Shown in pieces: positions 56,136 through 64,000 of a DNA stretch of 64,000 bases. The first letter of the stretch is position 1; every line of letters starts with the position of its first letter. This stretch comes from Alishewanella tabrizica (GTDB lineage: Bacteria; Pseudomonadota; Gammaproteobacteria; Enterobacterales; Alteromonadaceae). A program made the translations under genes and the position numbers. The stretch spans positions 248,001 through 312,000 of the forward strand of contig NZ_BMYR01000004.1 in assembly GCF_014652375.1 (NCBI RefSeq), written 5' to 3'. Below the pieces are notes generated by a model that saw only the letters and a list, made by a program, of their open reading frames with translations, made no database searches and had not been told where the DNA came from.

Positions 56136-58711
56136 GGCAAACTTTTATGAACCTTTTCATAAAGATCGTCAGACAACATAGGCAAACTCGCTAATTCACG
56201 TAATAACATGATTAATTGCTGCTGCCGGCCATCGTCATAACGTTGCCAAGACAACAAGGGGGTGATTAAACGTGCAGCGAGCTGTGGGTTTATCGCATCC
56301 ACTTTCGTTACCACCTCAGCGAGCAAGGCATAGCCCTTACCATCTTTACGATGAAATTGTGGTGCATTGCGCTGTGAAAATGCACCATAAACAGCCCTGA
56401 CCCGATTAGGGTTTTTCCAACTAAACACAGGATGAGCCGTTAATTTTTCCAACGCGTCAAACACACTGTCGCGCGGATTAGCGGCCACTACATTAAAATA
56501 CTTGTCCATGACATGCACATTTGCCTCATTACGCTTGGCAAAATCGGCCATTAATTCACCAGCTTGTGCGATATTAGCGTGTTGAGCGGCGTGAAGCGCA
56601 GCCAGTATATCCGTCATATTGTTAGCGGCTTGATAGTGCGCGGTTACCCTCTTTGCGCCCTCAGCAGTAAACGCCAAATAGTGTAAACAACGATTTTTTA
56701 GCGCACGAAGGCCAACATCCGCTTCAGAATAGTGGTAAGCCGGTGTGGTTAACTGTTGATAACATCCAAGCAGCTCAGGCAGTAATGCTTTGCTCAGTAG
56801 CTGGGTGGTTTCTTGTAAGATATTAAGTAACGCATCAACAGGAATAGGCGCATAATGCGCCGCTAAAGTATCAAAATCAGGTAATGTGAGTAGCTCGGCC
56901 GTTAATGCCAGATCAGCCAATGGTGTAATTAACCACTGTCGAAAAGCCGTTAGCAATGCCTCTGGTAATACTGGTAAAGCAGATTGCTGCACCGCATCTT
57001 TAATAATTTTATGCCAAAACTGTTGCATCGCATCCCAACGGGCAAAACCATTACTGGCGCGACTTGCGATGGCCAGTAACTGCTCAACATCGTAATCCGT
57101 ACTCAGTTTCACGGGCGCCGAGAAGTCTTCTAACCATACAACCAGTGGCGCCTGAGGCAGATTGTCAAACTGAAATTGCTGCACAGAAGAGTCAAGGATT
57201 AACAGATGTTGTTGTGCAGCACTGCCATCATGAAATAACAACTCAATTTTTACCGGAATAACTAATGGCAGTTTCTCTTGTTGATCTGCCGTAGCTGGCG
57301 TTTGCTGCGCTAAAGTTAACGTCAATTTGCCCGTTGCGGCATCGAATTGCTCTTTTACGCTCAGCTCTGGTGTGCCTGATTGACTATACCAACGACGAAA
57401 CGCTTGTAAATCATAGCCTGTGGCATCTTGCATTGCCTGCACAAAATCGTCACACGTAACCGCTTGCCCATCATGTCGTTGTAAATAACACGCTAAACCA
57501 GCATTAAATCCTGCTTTGCCCAACAGGGTTTGCAACATGCGGATCACTTCAGCGCCTTTATCATATACTGTCACTGTATAGAAATTATTCATTTCTAACA
57601 CTTGCTCGGGCCGAATAGGATGCGCCATCGGACTTGCATCTTCAGCAAATTGCGCAGTACGTATTACTTTAACCGCATCAATACGATTTAATGTCGGCGA
57701 GCCCATATCGGCACTAAACTCTTGATCACGAAATACCGTTAACCCTTCTTTAAGGCTTAATTGAAACCAATCACGGCACGTTACTCGATTGCCTGTCCAA
57801 TTATGGAAATATTCATGGCCTATAATCGATTCAATATTAAAATAATCCGTATCAGTGGCAGAGGTATCATCGGCCAGTACAAATTTACTGTTAAATACAT
57901 TAAGGCCCTTATTCTCCATCGCGCCCATATTGAAGAAATCTACCGCTACAACCATATAACGATCTAAATCGTACGCCAGACCAAAGCGCTGTTCATCCCA
58001 ACGCATAGCACGTTTCAATGCAGCCATCGCAAAATGGCTTCGTGCCAAAGCGCCCTTTTGCACGAAAAACTCGAGTAACACCTCACGCCCAGTCGACGTT
58101 ACATACGTATCGTGTAAATGATCAAAATCGCCCGCTACCAGAGCAAATAGATACGAGGGTTTCGGATAAGGATCGTGCCAAACCACCTCAGTACGGCCAT
58201 CAGGTAAACGGCTTTCACGTACTTTATTACCATTAGAGAGTAAAAACGGTAACTCGTTACGGTTAGCGATTATTGTTGTGGTAAATACCGCCAACACATC
58301 GGGCCGATCGGGATAATAGGTAATACGCCGAAAACCTTCGGCCTCGCACTGTGTACAATAGACCCCCTCGGCCAAGTAAAGCCCTTCTAACGCGGTGTTT
58401 TGCTCTGGATTAAGCAAGGTAACAATTTCTAACACGCCAGTATCGCCGGGGGCAAAAATCTCTAACGATTCTGCTGTCTGCGCAAACTCTGCAGCCGTTA
58501 ACACGCGATCATTTAAACGCACGCGTTCTAATTTTAGCTGCTGCCCCTCTAACAGCAAACGCCCAGGTTGCTGGCGTTTAAAAGTTAACGTTGCCGTTAC
58601 CCGAGTGGCGGTTGCATCCAGTTCAAACACTAAATCCGTATGAGTAATAGAAAAAATCGGTGCTTGATAATCGGCTAAACGTTTTGGTTGGCGCACTTGA
58701 GCAGTGGTCAT
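56132..58711 (-). CDS. pepN: Aminopeptidase N (M1)
   Basis: Zinc aminopeptidase that removes N-terminal residues from peptides in the cytosol. The 859-residue protein (E. coli PepN 870) has GAMENKG (substrate amino-terminus), the HEYFHNWTGN zinc motif (HExxH form) with the distal Glu in KEGLTVFRDQEF, and a helical C-terminal domain. ATG 58711 has AGGA 8 bases upstream; the open frame to 58774 lies in a terminator, so it is not coding. Bases 58774 and below include the nhaC terminator. Confidence 0.96.
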   Translation of the reverse strand: MTTAQVRQPKRLADYQAPIFSITHTDLVFELDATATRVTATLTFKRQQPGRLLLEGQQLKLERVRLNDRVLTAAEFAQTAESLEIFAPGDTGVLEIVTLLNPEQNTALEGLYLAEGVYCTQCEAEGFRRITYYPDRPDVLAVFTTTIIANRNELPFLLSNGNKVRESRLPDGRTEVVWHDPYPKPSYLFALVAGDFDHLHDTYVTSTGREVLLEFFVQKGALARSHFAMAALKRAMRWDEQRFGLAYDLDRYMVVAVDFFNMGAMENKGLNVFNSKFVLADDTSATDTDYFNIESIIGHEYFHNWTGNRVTCRDWFQLSLKEGLTVFRDQEFSADMGSPTLNRIDAVKVIRTAQFAEDASPMAHPIRPEQVLEMNNFYTVTVYDKGAEVIRMLQTLLGKAGFNAGLACYLQRHDGQAVTCDDFVQAMQDATGYDLQAFRRWYSQSGTPELSVKEQFDAATGKLTLTLAQQTPATADQQEKLPLVIPVKIELLFHDGSAAQQHLLILDSSVQQFQFDNLPQAPLVVWLEDFSAPVKLSTDYDVEQLLAIASRASNGFARWDAMQQFWHKIIKDAVQQSALPVLPEALLTAFRQWLITPLADLALTAELLTLPDFDTLAAHYAPIPVDALLNILQETTQLLSKALLPELLGCYQQLTTPAYHYSEADVGLRALKNRCLHYLAFTAEGAKRVTAHYQAANNMTDILAALHAAQHANIAQAGELMADFAKRNEANVHVMDKYFNVVAANPRDSVFDALEKLTAHPVFSWKNPNRVRAVYGAFSQRNAPQFHRKDGKGYALLAEVVTKVDAINPQLAARLITPLLSWQRYDDGRQQQLIMLLRELASLPMLSDDLYEKVHKSLP

Positions 58712-58751
58712 AACAGATTCCTTTACGTCAGATAAACAGCGTGTCAGGTTA

Positions 58752-58782
58752 AATAACAAAAGCCTGACGTTCATCAGGCTTT
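58752..58782 (-). terminator. nhaC terminator
   Basis: AAAGCCTGA (58759-58767) pairs with TCAGGCTTT (58774-58782) around six bases; on the minus strand TTTTGTTATTT follows. It separates nhaC from pepN. Confidence 0.85.
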
Positions 58783-58805
58783 ATTAGAAAATTGGGCGCG
58801 AAAAA

Positions 58806-60290
58806 TTATCGGCCTGTGCTAGCCTGCACCGAGGCGGCTACCGAATCAGGTGGTGTTAATTTCAAAATTTTAATCCCCAAATAAGCATAGATCACGGCTA
58901 ATATGGGATTTATTAAATTAAAGAAAGCGTACACAGCATAATCAAGTGGGTTCACATTCAGAACCCCATGCATATAGGCGCCACAGGTATTCCACGGGAT
59001 CAATGGGCTGGTTATAGTACCACCATCTTCTAACGCGCGAGATAAATTAACAGGCGCTAGATTACGACGTTTATATTCTTCTTTGTACATTCGTCCAGGC
59101 ATTACAATAGACATATACTGATCGGCAGTTAAAATGTTGGTGGCTAAACAAGTGGCCATGGTACTGGTAATCAGTGAACCGGTACTGCGCGCAAAAGCCA
59201 GAATCGATTCTACAAATTTGCGCAGTAAACCAATATGTTCTACCACAGCACCAAACATCATTGCCGAAAAAATTAACCAGATGGTATTCAGCATACTGGC
59301 CATACCGCCACCGCTTAGCAGACTATCCATATCCTCATTACCTGTGCTGATACTAAAACCGGCAAACAAGGTACTCCATACCAATTTAAAAACAGCTACC
59401 GCGGCGGGTAAATTTTTATCGGCGATCTGGTTGATCAAATCGGCCTGAAACAGCACTGCCCATAACCCCCCTAATAAAGCACCAATAAACACGGTGGGGA
59501 AAGCAGGGACTTTTTTAATCGCCATTACTAAAAGTACAACCAATGGCACCAACGTCACTACGCTAATATTAAATTGCTGCTTTAAAACCGAACTTATCTC
59601 ATTAATATGCAGCAAATCAGCACTGACTTGGCTATTAAACCCGATCAGCAAAAATGCCAACAAGGCTAAAATGATACTGGGCACCGTCGTCCATAACATA
59701 TGTCTAATGTGTTCAAATAAATCAGCACCCGCTACAGCGGGTGCTAGATTGGTCGTCTCGCTTAAAGGTGAAATTTTATCACCAAAATAAGCGCCCGAAA
59801 CAATGGCCCCTGCTGTAATAGCGGGTGATAAACCCAAGCCAGTAGCCACACCAATTAACGCCACACCTATGGTTGCGGCCGTGGTCCAACTGCTACCAAT
59901 ACTCATAGCAACAATGGCACAGAGTAAACAGCTCGCGGCGTAAAACCAGCTCGGGCTTAATATTTGTAAACCATAGTAAATTAATGTGGGAACGGTACCA
60001 GAGAGCAACCACGTGCCAATTAAGGCGCCAACGGCTAATAAAATCAATACTGCGGCTAATGACAATGAGATCCCTTTAACCATTGCCTTTTCAATACTTT
60101 GCCAGCTATGGCCATTTTTAAGACCAATGACTACCGCCACAGCCGCGGCTAAAAACAACGCGATCTGATTCGGACCATAAGACGAATCATCTTTGAACAG
60201 CACCACTGAGGCCGCAAGCAAGACAATTAACACCACCATCGGTATCAGTGCATCAACTAAACTGGGGGCTTTTACTTCTGAACGAGACAT
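58806..60290 (-). CDS. nhaC: Na+/H+ antiporter NhaC family protein
   Basis: Inner-membrane antiporter of 494 residues with about eleven hydrophobic segments. The family core is seen in SIGSSWTTAATIGVALIG, GAIVSGAYFGDKISPLSETTNLAPAVAGADLFEH and the TSPLIPWNTCGAYM region. It exports Na+ in exchange for protons. Just 12 bases follow the end of the NSS symporter gene, so the two are one operon: the symporter imports solute with Na+ and this antiporter can pump the Na+ out. Confidence 0.94.
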   Translation of the reverse strand: MSRSEVKAPSLVDALIPMVVLIVLLAASVVLFKDDSSYGPNQIALFLAAAVAVVIGLKNGHSWQSIEKAMVKGISLSLAAVLILLAVGALIGTWLLSGTVPTLIYYGLQILSPSWFYAASCLLCAIVAMSIGSSWTTAATIGVALIGVATGLGLSPAITAGAIVSGAYFGDKISPLSETTNLAPAVAGADLFEHIRHMLWTTVPSIILALLAFLLIGFNSQVSADLLHINEISSVLKQQFNISVVTLVPLVVLLVMAIKKVPAFPTVFIGALLGGLWAVLFQADLINQIADKNLPAAVAVFKLVWSTLFAGFSISTGNEDMDSLLSGGGMASMLNTIWLIFSAMMFGAVVEHIGLLRKFVESILAFARSTGSLITSTMATCLATNILTADQYMSIVMPGRMYKEEYKRRNLAPVNLSRALEDGGTITSPLIPWNTCGAYMHGVLNVNPLDYAVYAFFNLINPILAVIYAYLGIKILKLTPPDSVAASVQASTGR

Positions 60291-60302
60291 GATGTGCTCC
60301 TA

Positions 60303-61709
60303 CTATTCGCCAACAATGGCACTAAACAGATCGAGCACGCCGATCAAATTCAAAAACACCACAATAACCGCCACGGGGGTGATCCAACGGATCGCTAAAC
60401 GCCAAATGGCGTAAGCACGCTTGCTGGTGGCTAACTCTTCCGTGGTAACCTTTTCAGACATCACCCAGCCAACAAAAATGGCAATAAATAACCCACCAAT
60501 CGGTAACATAATGGCAGAAGTCAAATAGTCTTTTAATTCAAAGAAACTGCCAATGGGTTTACCAAGGAATGTCCATTCAAAGGTAGCCCACGACGCGCCA
60601 GCAAAAGAATAGACTGTAAGTAATCCCAATAGCCACAGTGACAATCCAGTATAAATAGTGGCATTGCGGCGCTTAACACCACGTGTTTCGACCAACCACG
60701 CAACAGTAGACTCAATCATCGCAATGGCAGAGGTAAACGCAGCAAACACCAACATCACAAAAAATAACGTGCCAAATAACGTACCAAACGGCATGCTGCC
60801 AAAAGCGATAGGTAAGGTAACAAAAATCAAACCCGGACCCTCGCCCGGCTGCAAACCATATCCAAAGACTAATGGGAAAATAGCTAATCCGGCCAATAAC
60901 GCCACAGCAGTATCACACAGCGCAATTAACATAGAGGTTTTGGCAATAGACACATTGGAAGGCAAATACGCCCCATAAATAATCATGGCACCCGAGGCTA
61001 AACTTAAACTAAAAAAGGCATGCCCTAACGCTAACAGCACCCCATTCATGGTTAACTTAGAAAAATCCGGTTTGAACATAAAATCAAATGCTTCAGAGAA
61101 AGCGCCGTTTAAACCAGAGTAAATCGCCATAACCAACAGCAAAACAAATAAAGATGGCATCAAATAATTAACGGTTTTTTCTAAGCCTTTGTGTACCCCT
61201 TTGCCAACTACATACACCGTAAAAAACAAAATAACCGCAGACCAACTCATTAAGGCGATAGGATTCGCAATAAAACTCGAAAATTGGGCACCGACTTCCG
61301 CTGCAGGCATATCCACAAAAGTGCCGCTTGCCGTTTTAAATACGTAATATAACGCCCAGCCTGCAATAACTGCATAAAAAGACAGAATAAGATAACTGGC
61401 CGCTAAACCGCTCCAGCCCGCTAATTGCCAACGCGTGCTGGCATTTGCCTCTAAGGCCAAGGTTTTAACGGAATGCCCAGGACTCTGACGGCCCCGGCGA
61501 CCAATCAATACCTCAGACATCATCACCGGGATACCAATTAATAAAATACAAAACAAATACACTAACACAAAGGCGCCACCGCCATTTTGGCCCATAATAT
61601 AGGGAAACTTCCAAATATTACCAAGACCAACAGCGGCACCAGTAGCGGCAAGAATGAAGGCTAAACGGCTTGACCAAAAGCCATGGACCGATTGACGAGT
61701 TCCCGACAT
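60303..61709 (-). CDS. NSS-family sodium symporter
   Basis: Neurotransmitter:sodium symporter family protein of 468 residues, LeuT-type fold, likely for amino acids. The N-terminal signature is WSSRLAFILAATGAAVGLGNIWKFPYIMGQNGGGAF, which contains the Na+ site residues; further segments give 11-12 helices and the SLSLASGAMIIYGAYLP region. First gene with nhaC. Substrate unknown. Confidence 0.94.
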   Translation of the reverse strand: MSGTRQSVHGFWSSRLAFILAATGAAVGLGNIWKFPYIMGQNGGGAFVLVYLFCILLIGIPVMMSEVLIGRRGRQSPGHSVKTLALEANASTRWQLAGWSGLAASYLILSFYAVIAGWALYYVFKTASGTFVDMPAAEVGAQFSSFIANPIALMSWSAVILFFTVYVVGKGVHKGLEKTVNYLMPSLFVLLLVMAIYSGLNGAFSEAFDFMFKPDFSKLTMNGVLLALGHAFFSLSLASGAMIIYGAYLPSNVSIAKTSMLIALCDTAVALLAGLAIFPLVFGYGLQPGEGPGLIFVTLPIAFGSMPFGTLFGTLFFVMLVFAAFTSAIAMIESTVAWLVETRGVKRRNATIYTGLSLWLLGLLTVYSFAGASWATFEWTFLGKPIGSFFELKDYLTSAIMLPIGGLFIAIFVGWVMSEKVTTEELATSKRAYAIWRLAIRWITPVAVIVVFLNLIGVLDLFSAIVGE

Positions 61710-61814
61710 AAGAGACCTTTATAATTATTATGTTGTACTGTGGTTCAGCTGTGGCCGAGCGGAGATCGAACTATGATTAAGATGACCTGCTACGACAACG
61801 ACAGCAAATTATTT

Positions 61815-61842
61815 AAAAAAGGCGGTAAATACCGCCTTTTTT
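61815..61842. terminator. prc terminator
   Basis: AAAAAAGGCGGT (61815-61826) pairs perfectly with ACCGCCTTTTTT (61831-61842) with AAAT as the loop. It lies just after the prc stop and works for the minus strand. Confidence 0.9.
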
Positions 61843-61854
61843 ATGGTTACCTAG

Positions 61855-63876
61855 CTACTTTTTCGCTACGCGGTTTAATTGCAACCAATCAACTGTAATA
61901 TGCGCTGCTTCTTCTAAAAACGGATCCAGTTTCGTTAGCAACTCAGGCGCATCATCGATAGATGTGACTTCAGGTAATCCCAAGCGCTTTAAACGGGCAT
62001 TCGTGCGTGTTAACGCGAGCGCTTTATCCGCTTCACGCTTCGCAATGCGCTCGGCTTTATTTAACGAAATACTTTTCTCGTCTTTTTGCAGTTGATACTC
62101 GGCAATATCGGTTAGTAGATACTGAAACTCAGTTTCCTTGGCAATACGTTGGGCATGTTTCGCCTGTAAAGCAGGTAATTGCTGCGCAATGTCTTGTAAC
62201 GCTTGATACTGCGCAGGCGCTATAGCATCCCAAGGTAACGCATAATCTTCTTTACTCTCGCCCCATTCAGCTGGATCGATGGCTGAAGGAAAACTAATAT
62301 CGGGGATCACGCCTTTGTGTTGCGTACTGCCACCATTTATCCGATAAAACTTGGCCATGGTGTACTGCACACTGCCTAATTGCTGCTCAAACATGTCATA
62401 AATTCGGCCTATACCACGATGCTGTTGTACCGTACCTTTACCAAAGGTTTGTTCACCAATAATCAGCGCTCTGCCATAATCCTGTAACGCCGCAGCAAAA
62501 ATTTCTGACGCCGATGCACTATAACGATCCACTAATACCGTCAGCGGGCCATCATAAAAGGAGACGCCATCGTTATCGCCATTTAACCCAATTCGACCAT
62601 CGCCTGAGCGGATCTGTACAACTGGGCCGCTGTCAATAAATAAGCCAGTAAGTAACGTGGCTTCTTGTAAAGAGCCGCCACCATTACCACGCAAATCAAT
62701 GATTAAGGCCTCAATTTTTTGCTCATTAGCGTCTGCCAGCAATTTTTTAACGTCTTCTGACAGGTTATTGTAAAACCCTGGAATATTAATCACGCCAACT
62801 TTGTTTTCTAACACGCCTAGTTTGGGTTCAACAATTTCAAACTTGGCTGCGCGATCTTCTAATCTGATTTTATCACGAACAATTTCAACAACCTGTGTTT
62901 GGCTATTTACATCGCTACCGCCCAACACTTGCAAACGAACAGTACTGCCTTTGGGGCCTTTAATCAGATCAACCACATCATCTAAGCGCCATCCCACCAC
63001 GTCGACAAATTCTTTGGCATCTTGCGCTACACCCACAATCCGATCTTTCGGTTTTAATTTTTGCGTTAAATCAGCAGGGCCACCTGGAACTAAGCTTTGA
63101 ATCACCGTGTAATCTTCGTCGGCACGTAAGACTGCACCAATGCCTTCAAGCTGTAAATTCATCTCTTGCTGAAAACGCTCAGCGTTGCGTGGTGACAAAT
63201 ACGAAGTATGTGCCTCTACCGCACGACCAAAAGAATTCATCAATACCTGAAATACATCTTCGCTTTCGGTTTGAATCAAGCGTTTTTGCGTATTGCGATA
63301 ACGCTTTAACAAGATTTCTTTCGCTTCTTCTTGCGTTTTGCCCGTTAATTTTAAATTCAAAATATCGAACTTAACGCGCTGACGCCATAACTCATCTAAC
63401 GCTTGTTGATCTTCTGGCCACGCAGCGTCTTCACGATCGTAAACATACTGATCGGCCACCTCAAAGTCATACTCTTTTTCAAGTAAACTAATGGCAAAAT
63501 TAAAACGCTCGAAACGACGTTGTTGCGCAACGTTAAACATGTCAAACGCAAAATCTAAATTGCCGCGGTTAATACCATCATCAAAACGAAAACGGTATTC
63601 TTCAAATTTTGCGATATCAGCCGCCAATAAGTGATTGCGGCTAAAATCTAAATTTTTCAAATACAAATCAAAAATTCGCCCTGACAACTCATCATTAAGC
63701 TGTACCGGCAAGTAATGTGAGCGCGTAAACGTAGCCGCAACCCGTTTACTGGCCGTCGCATGCTGAGGTGATTGGCTAACCACCGGCAAAGCGCCTATGT
63801 CAGGTTGCGAAACGGTTTCAGCAGTAACACTTAACGCTAAAAATATACCAACAGCTATCAGGGAAAATTTCTTCAT
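61855..63876 (-). CDS. prc: Tail-specific protease Prc/Tsp
   Basis: Periplasmic S41 protease that trims C-terminal ends, including ssrA-tagged and cell-wall-related proteins. The 673-residue precursor (E. coli 682) has a signal peptide (1-19), an N-terminal Tsp domain, a PDZ domain (about 236-330) with the loop GIGAVL, and the catalytic Ser/Lys in YSASASEIFAAAL and GEQTFGKGTVQ. A C-terminal helical domain follows. Its ATG lies 17 bases after the proQ stop with GAGAG ahead, as in the proQ-prc pair of E. coli. Confidence 0.96.
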   Translation of the reverse strand: MKKFSLIAVGIFLALSVTAETVSQPDIGALPVVSQSPQHATASKRVAATFTRSHYLPVQLNDELSGRIFDLYLKNLDFSRNHLLAADIAKFEEYRFRFDDGINRGNLDFAFDMFNVAQQRRFERFNFAISLLEKEYDFEVADQYVYDREDAAWPEDQQALDELWRQRVKFDILNLKLTGKTQEEAKEILLKRYRNTQKRLIQTESEDVFQVLMNSFGRAVEAHTSYLSPRNAERFQQEMNLQLEGIGAVLRADEDYTVIQSLVPGGPADLTQKLKPKDRIVGVAQDAKEFVDVVGWRLDDVVDLIKGPKGSTVRLQVLGGSDVNSQTQVVEIVRDKIRLEDRAAKFEIVEPKLGVLENKVGVINIPGFYNNLSEDVKKLLADANEQKIEALIIDLRGNGGGSLQEATLLTGLFIDSGPVVQIRSGDGRIGLNGDNDGVSFYDGPLTVLVDRYSASASEIFAAALQDYGRALIIGEQTFGKGTVQQHRGIGRIYDMFEQQLGSVQYTMAKFYRINGGSTQHKGVIPDISFPSAIDPAEWGESKEDYALPWDAIAPAQYQALQDIAQQLPALQAKHAQRIAKETEFQYLLTDIAEYQLQKDEKSISLNKAERIAKREADKALALTRTNARLKRLGLPEVTSIDDAPELLTKLDPFLEEAAHITVDWLQLNRVAKK

Positions 63877-63893
63877 AACACTCTCAATATTCG

Positions 63894-64000
63894 TCAGGCC
63901 TGATACAGGCTATCCTGACGTGTTTTGATGACCATACCAGACCCCAATTGCACTGTCACATCAGGAAGGCTAACTTCTTGAATCGTGGCAGGCATCGGCG
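63894..64000 (-). CDS. proQ: RNA chaperone ProQ, C-terminal end (partial)
   Basis: The last 34 codons of a minus-strand gene, cut by the window edge. The translation PMPATIQEVSLPDVTVQLGS then GMVIKTRQDSLYQA matches the end of the ProQ Tudor-like domain, where E. coli has VRVQLNSGMSMIVRAEHLVF. ProQ binds structured small RNAs. The neighbour, prc, is the gene that follows proQ in E. coli, and this supports the call. The stop is TGA at 63894-63896. Confidence 0.8.
   Translation of the reverse strand, partial: PMPATIQEVSLPDVTVQLGSGMVIKTRQDSLYQA

Noticed and set aside
58712-58774. 21-residue extension of PepN
   Set aside because: It overlaps the nhaC terminator and a better ribosome binding site sits before ATG 58711.

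Overview
The window reads as an ordinary chromosomal stretch of a gammaproteobacterium, most likely an Alteromonadales-type or Rheinheimera/Alishewanella-like marine or freshwater heterotroph. This rests on the gene set: ZapC beside PyrD, DUF2835 beside PepN, a DUF2960 protein, YaeQ, a 1608-residue NAD-glutamate dehydrogenase and a ydjA / sppA / ansA / yeaC neighbourhood like that of E. coli. It is inference, not a phylogeny. I see no insertion sequence, prophage, integrase, CRISPR array or rRNA. About 39 protein genes and one tRNA fill the window, most of them on the minus strand.

Layout. 0.1-10.4 kb: asnS (+), then ydjA, glgA, glgC and fadH (all -), then sppA and ansA (+). 10.5-17.4 kb: a seven-gene minus-strand run (acyltransferase, EamA permease, DUF2960, M14 peptidase, zinc-ribbon membrane protein, YeaC, DUF349 protein), with overlapping or near-touching genes. 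17.5-25.4 kb: tRNA-Pro(GGG), an exported Mn-type superoxide dismutase, yaeQ, a glutathione transferase, mrp-dcd, metG and an MFS permease. 25.6-34.4 kb: an unrecognised protein with a decayed HD motif, a quinone oxidoreductase, rlmI, a PilZ protein, hrpA and a CBS-pair protein. 34.4-38.8 kb: three exported hydrolases (isoaspartyl peptidase, gamma-glutamyltransferase, PHA-depolymerase-like esterase). 38.9-48.4 kb: a methyltransferase, cls, zapC, pyrD and the large glutamate dehydrogenase. 48.6-55.6 kb: an envelope cassette of DUF1302, DUF1329, a YCF48-type propeller and an MMPL/RND permease. 55.9-64 kb: DUF2835, pepN, nhaC, an NSS sodium symporter, prc and the 3' end of proQ, which I found in the last 107 bases.

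How the genes work together. Much of the window fits life on peptides and amino acids: PepN, an M14 peptidase, exported isoaspartyl peptidase and GGT, asparaginase, NAD-glutamate dehydrogenase and a sodium-amino acid symporter beside a Na+/H+ antiporter. glgC-glgA make glycogen and fadH serves unsaturated fatty acid oxidation. The rest is housekeeping: translation (asnS, metG, rlmI, tRNA), nucleotides (pyrD, dcd), Fe-S assembly (mrp), envelope proteolysis (sppA, prc), cell division (zapC) and cardiolipin (cls).

The best candidates for undescribed biology are the DUF1302-DUF1329-YCF48-MMPL cassette, which has an internal terminator, and the HD-GYP-like protein with Gln in place of the motif His. 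A third is a roughly 50-nt transcription unit between the glutathione transferase gene and dcd. Genes are numbered from starts chosen by ribosome-binding site and family length; these differ from the longest ORF in over a dozen cases.
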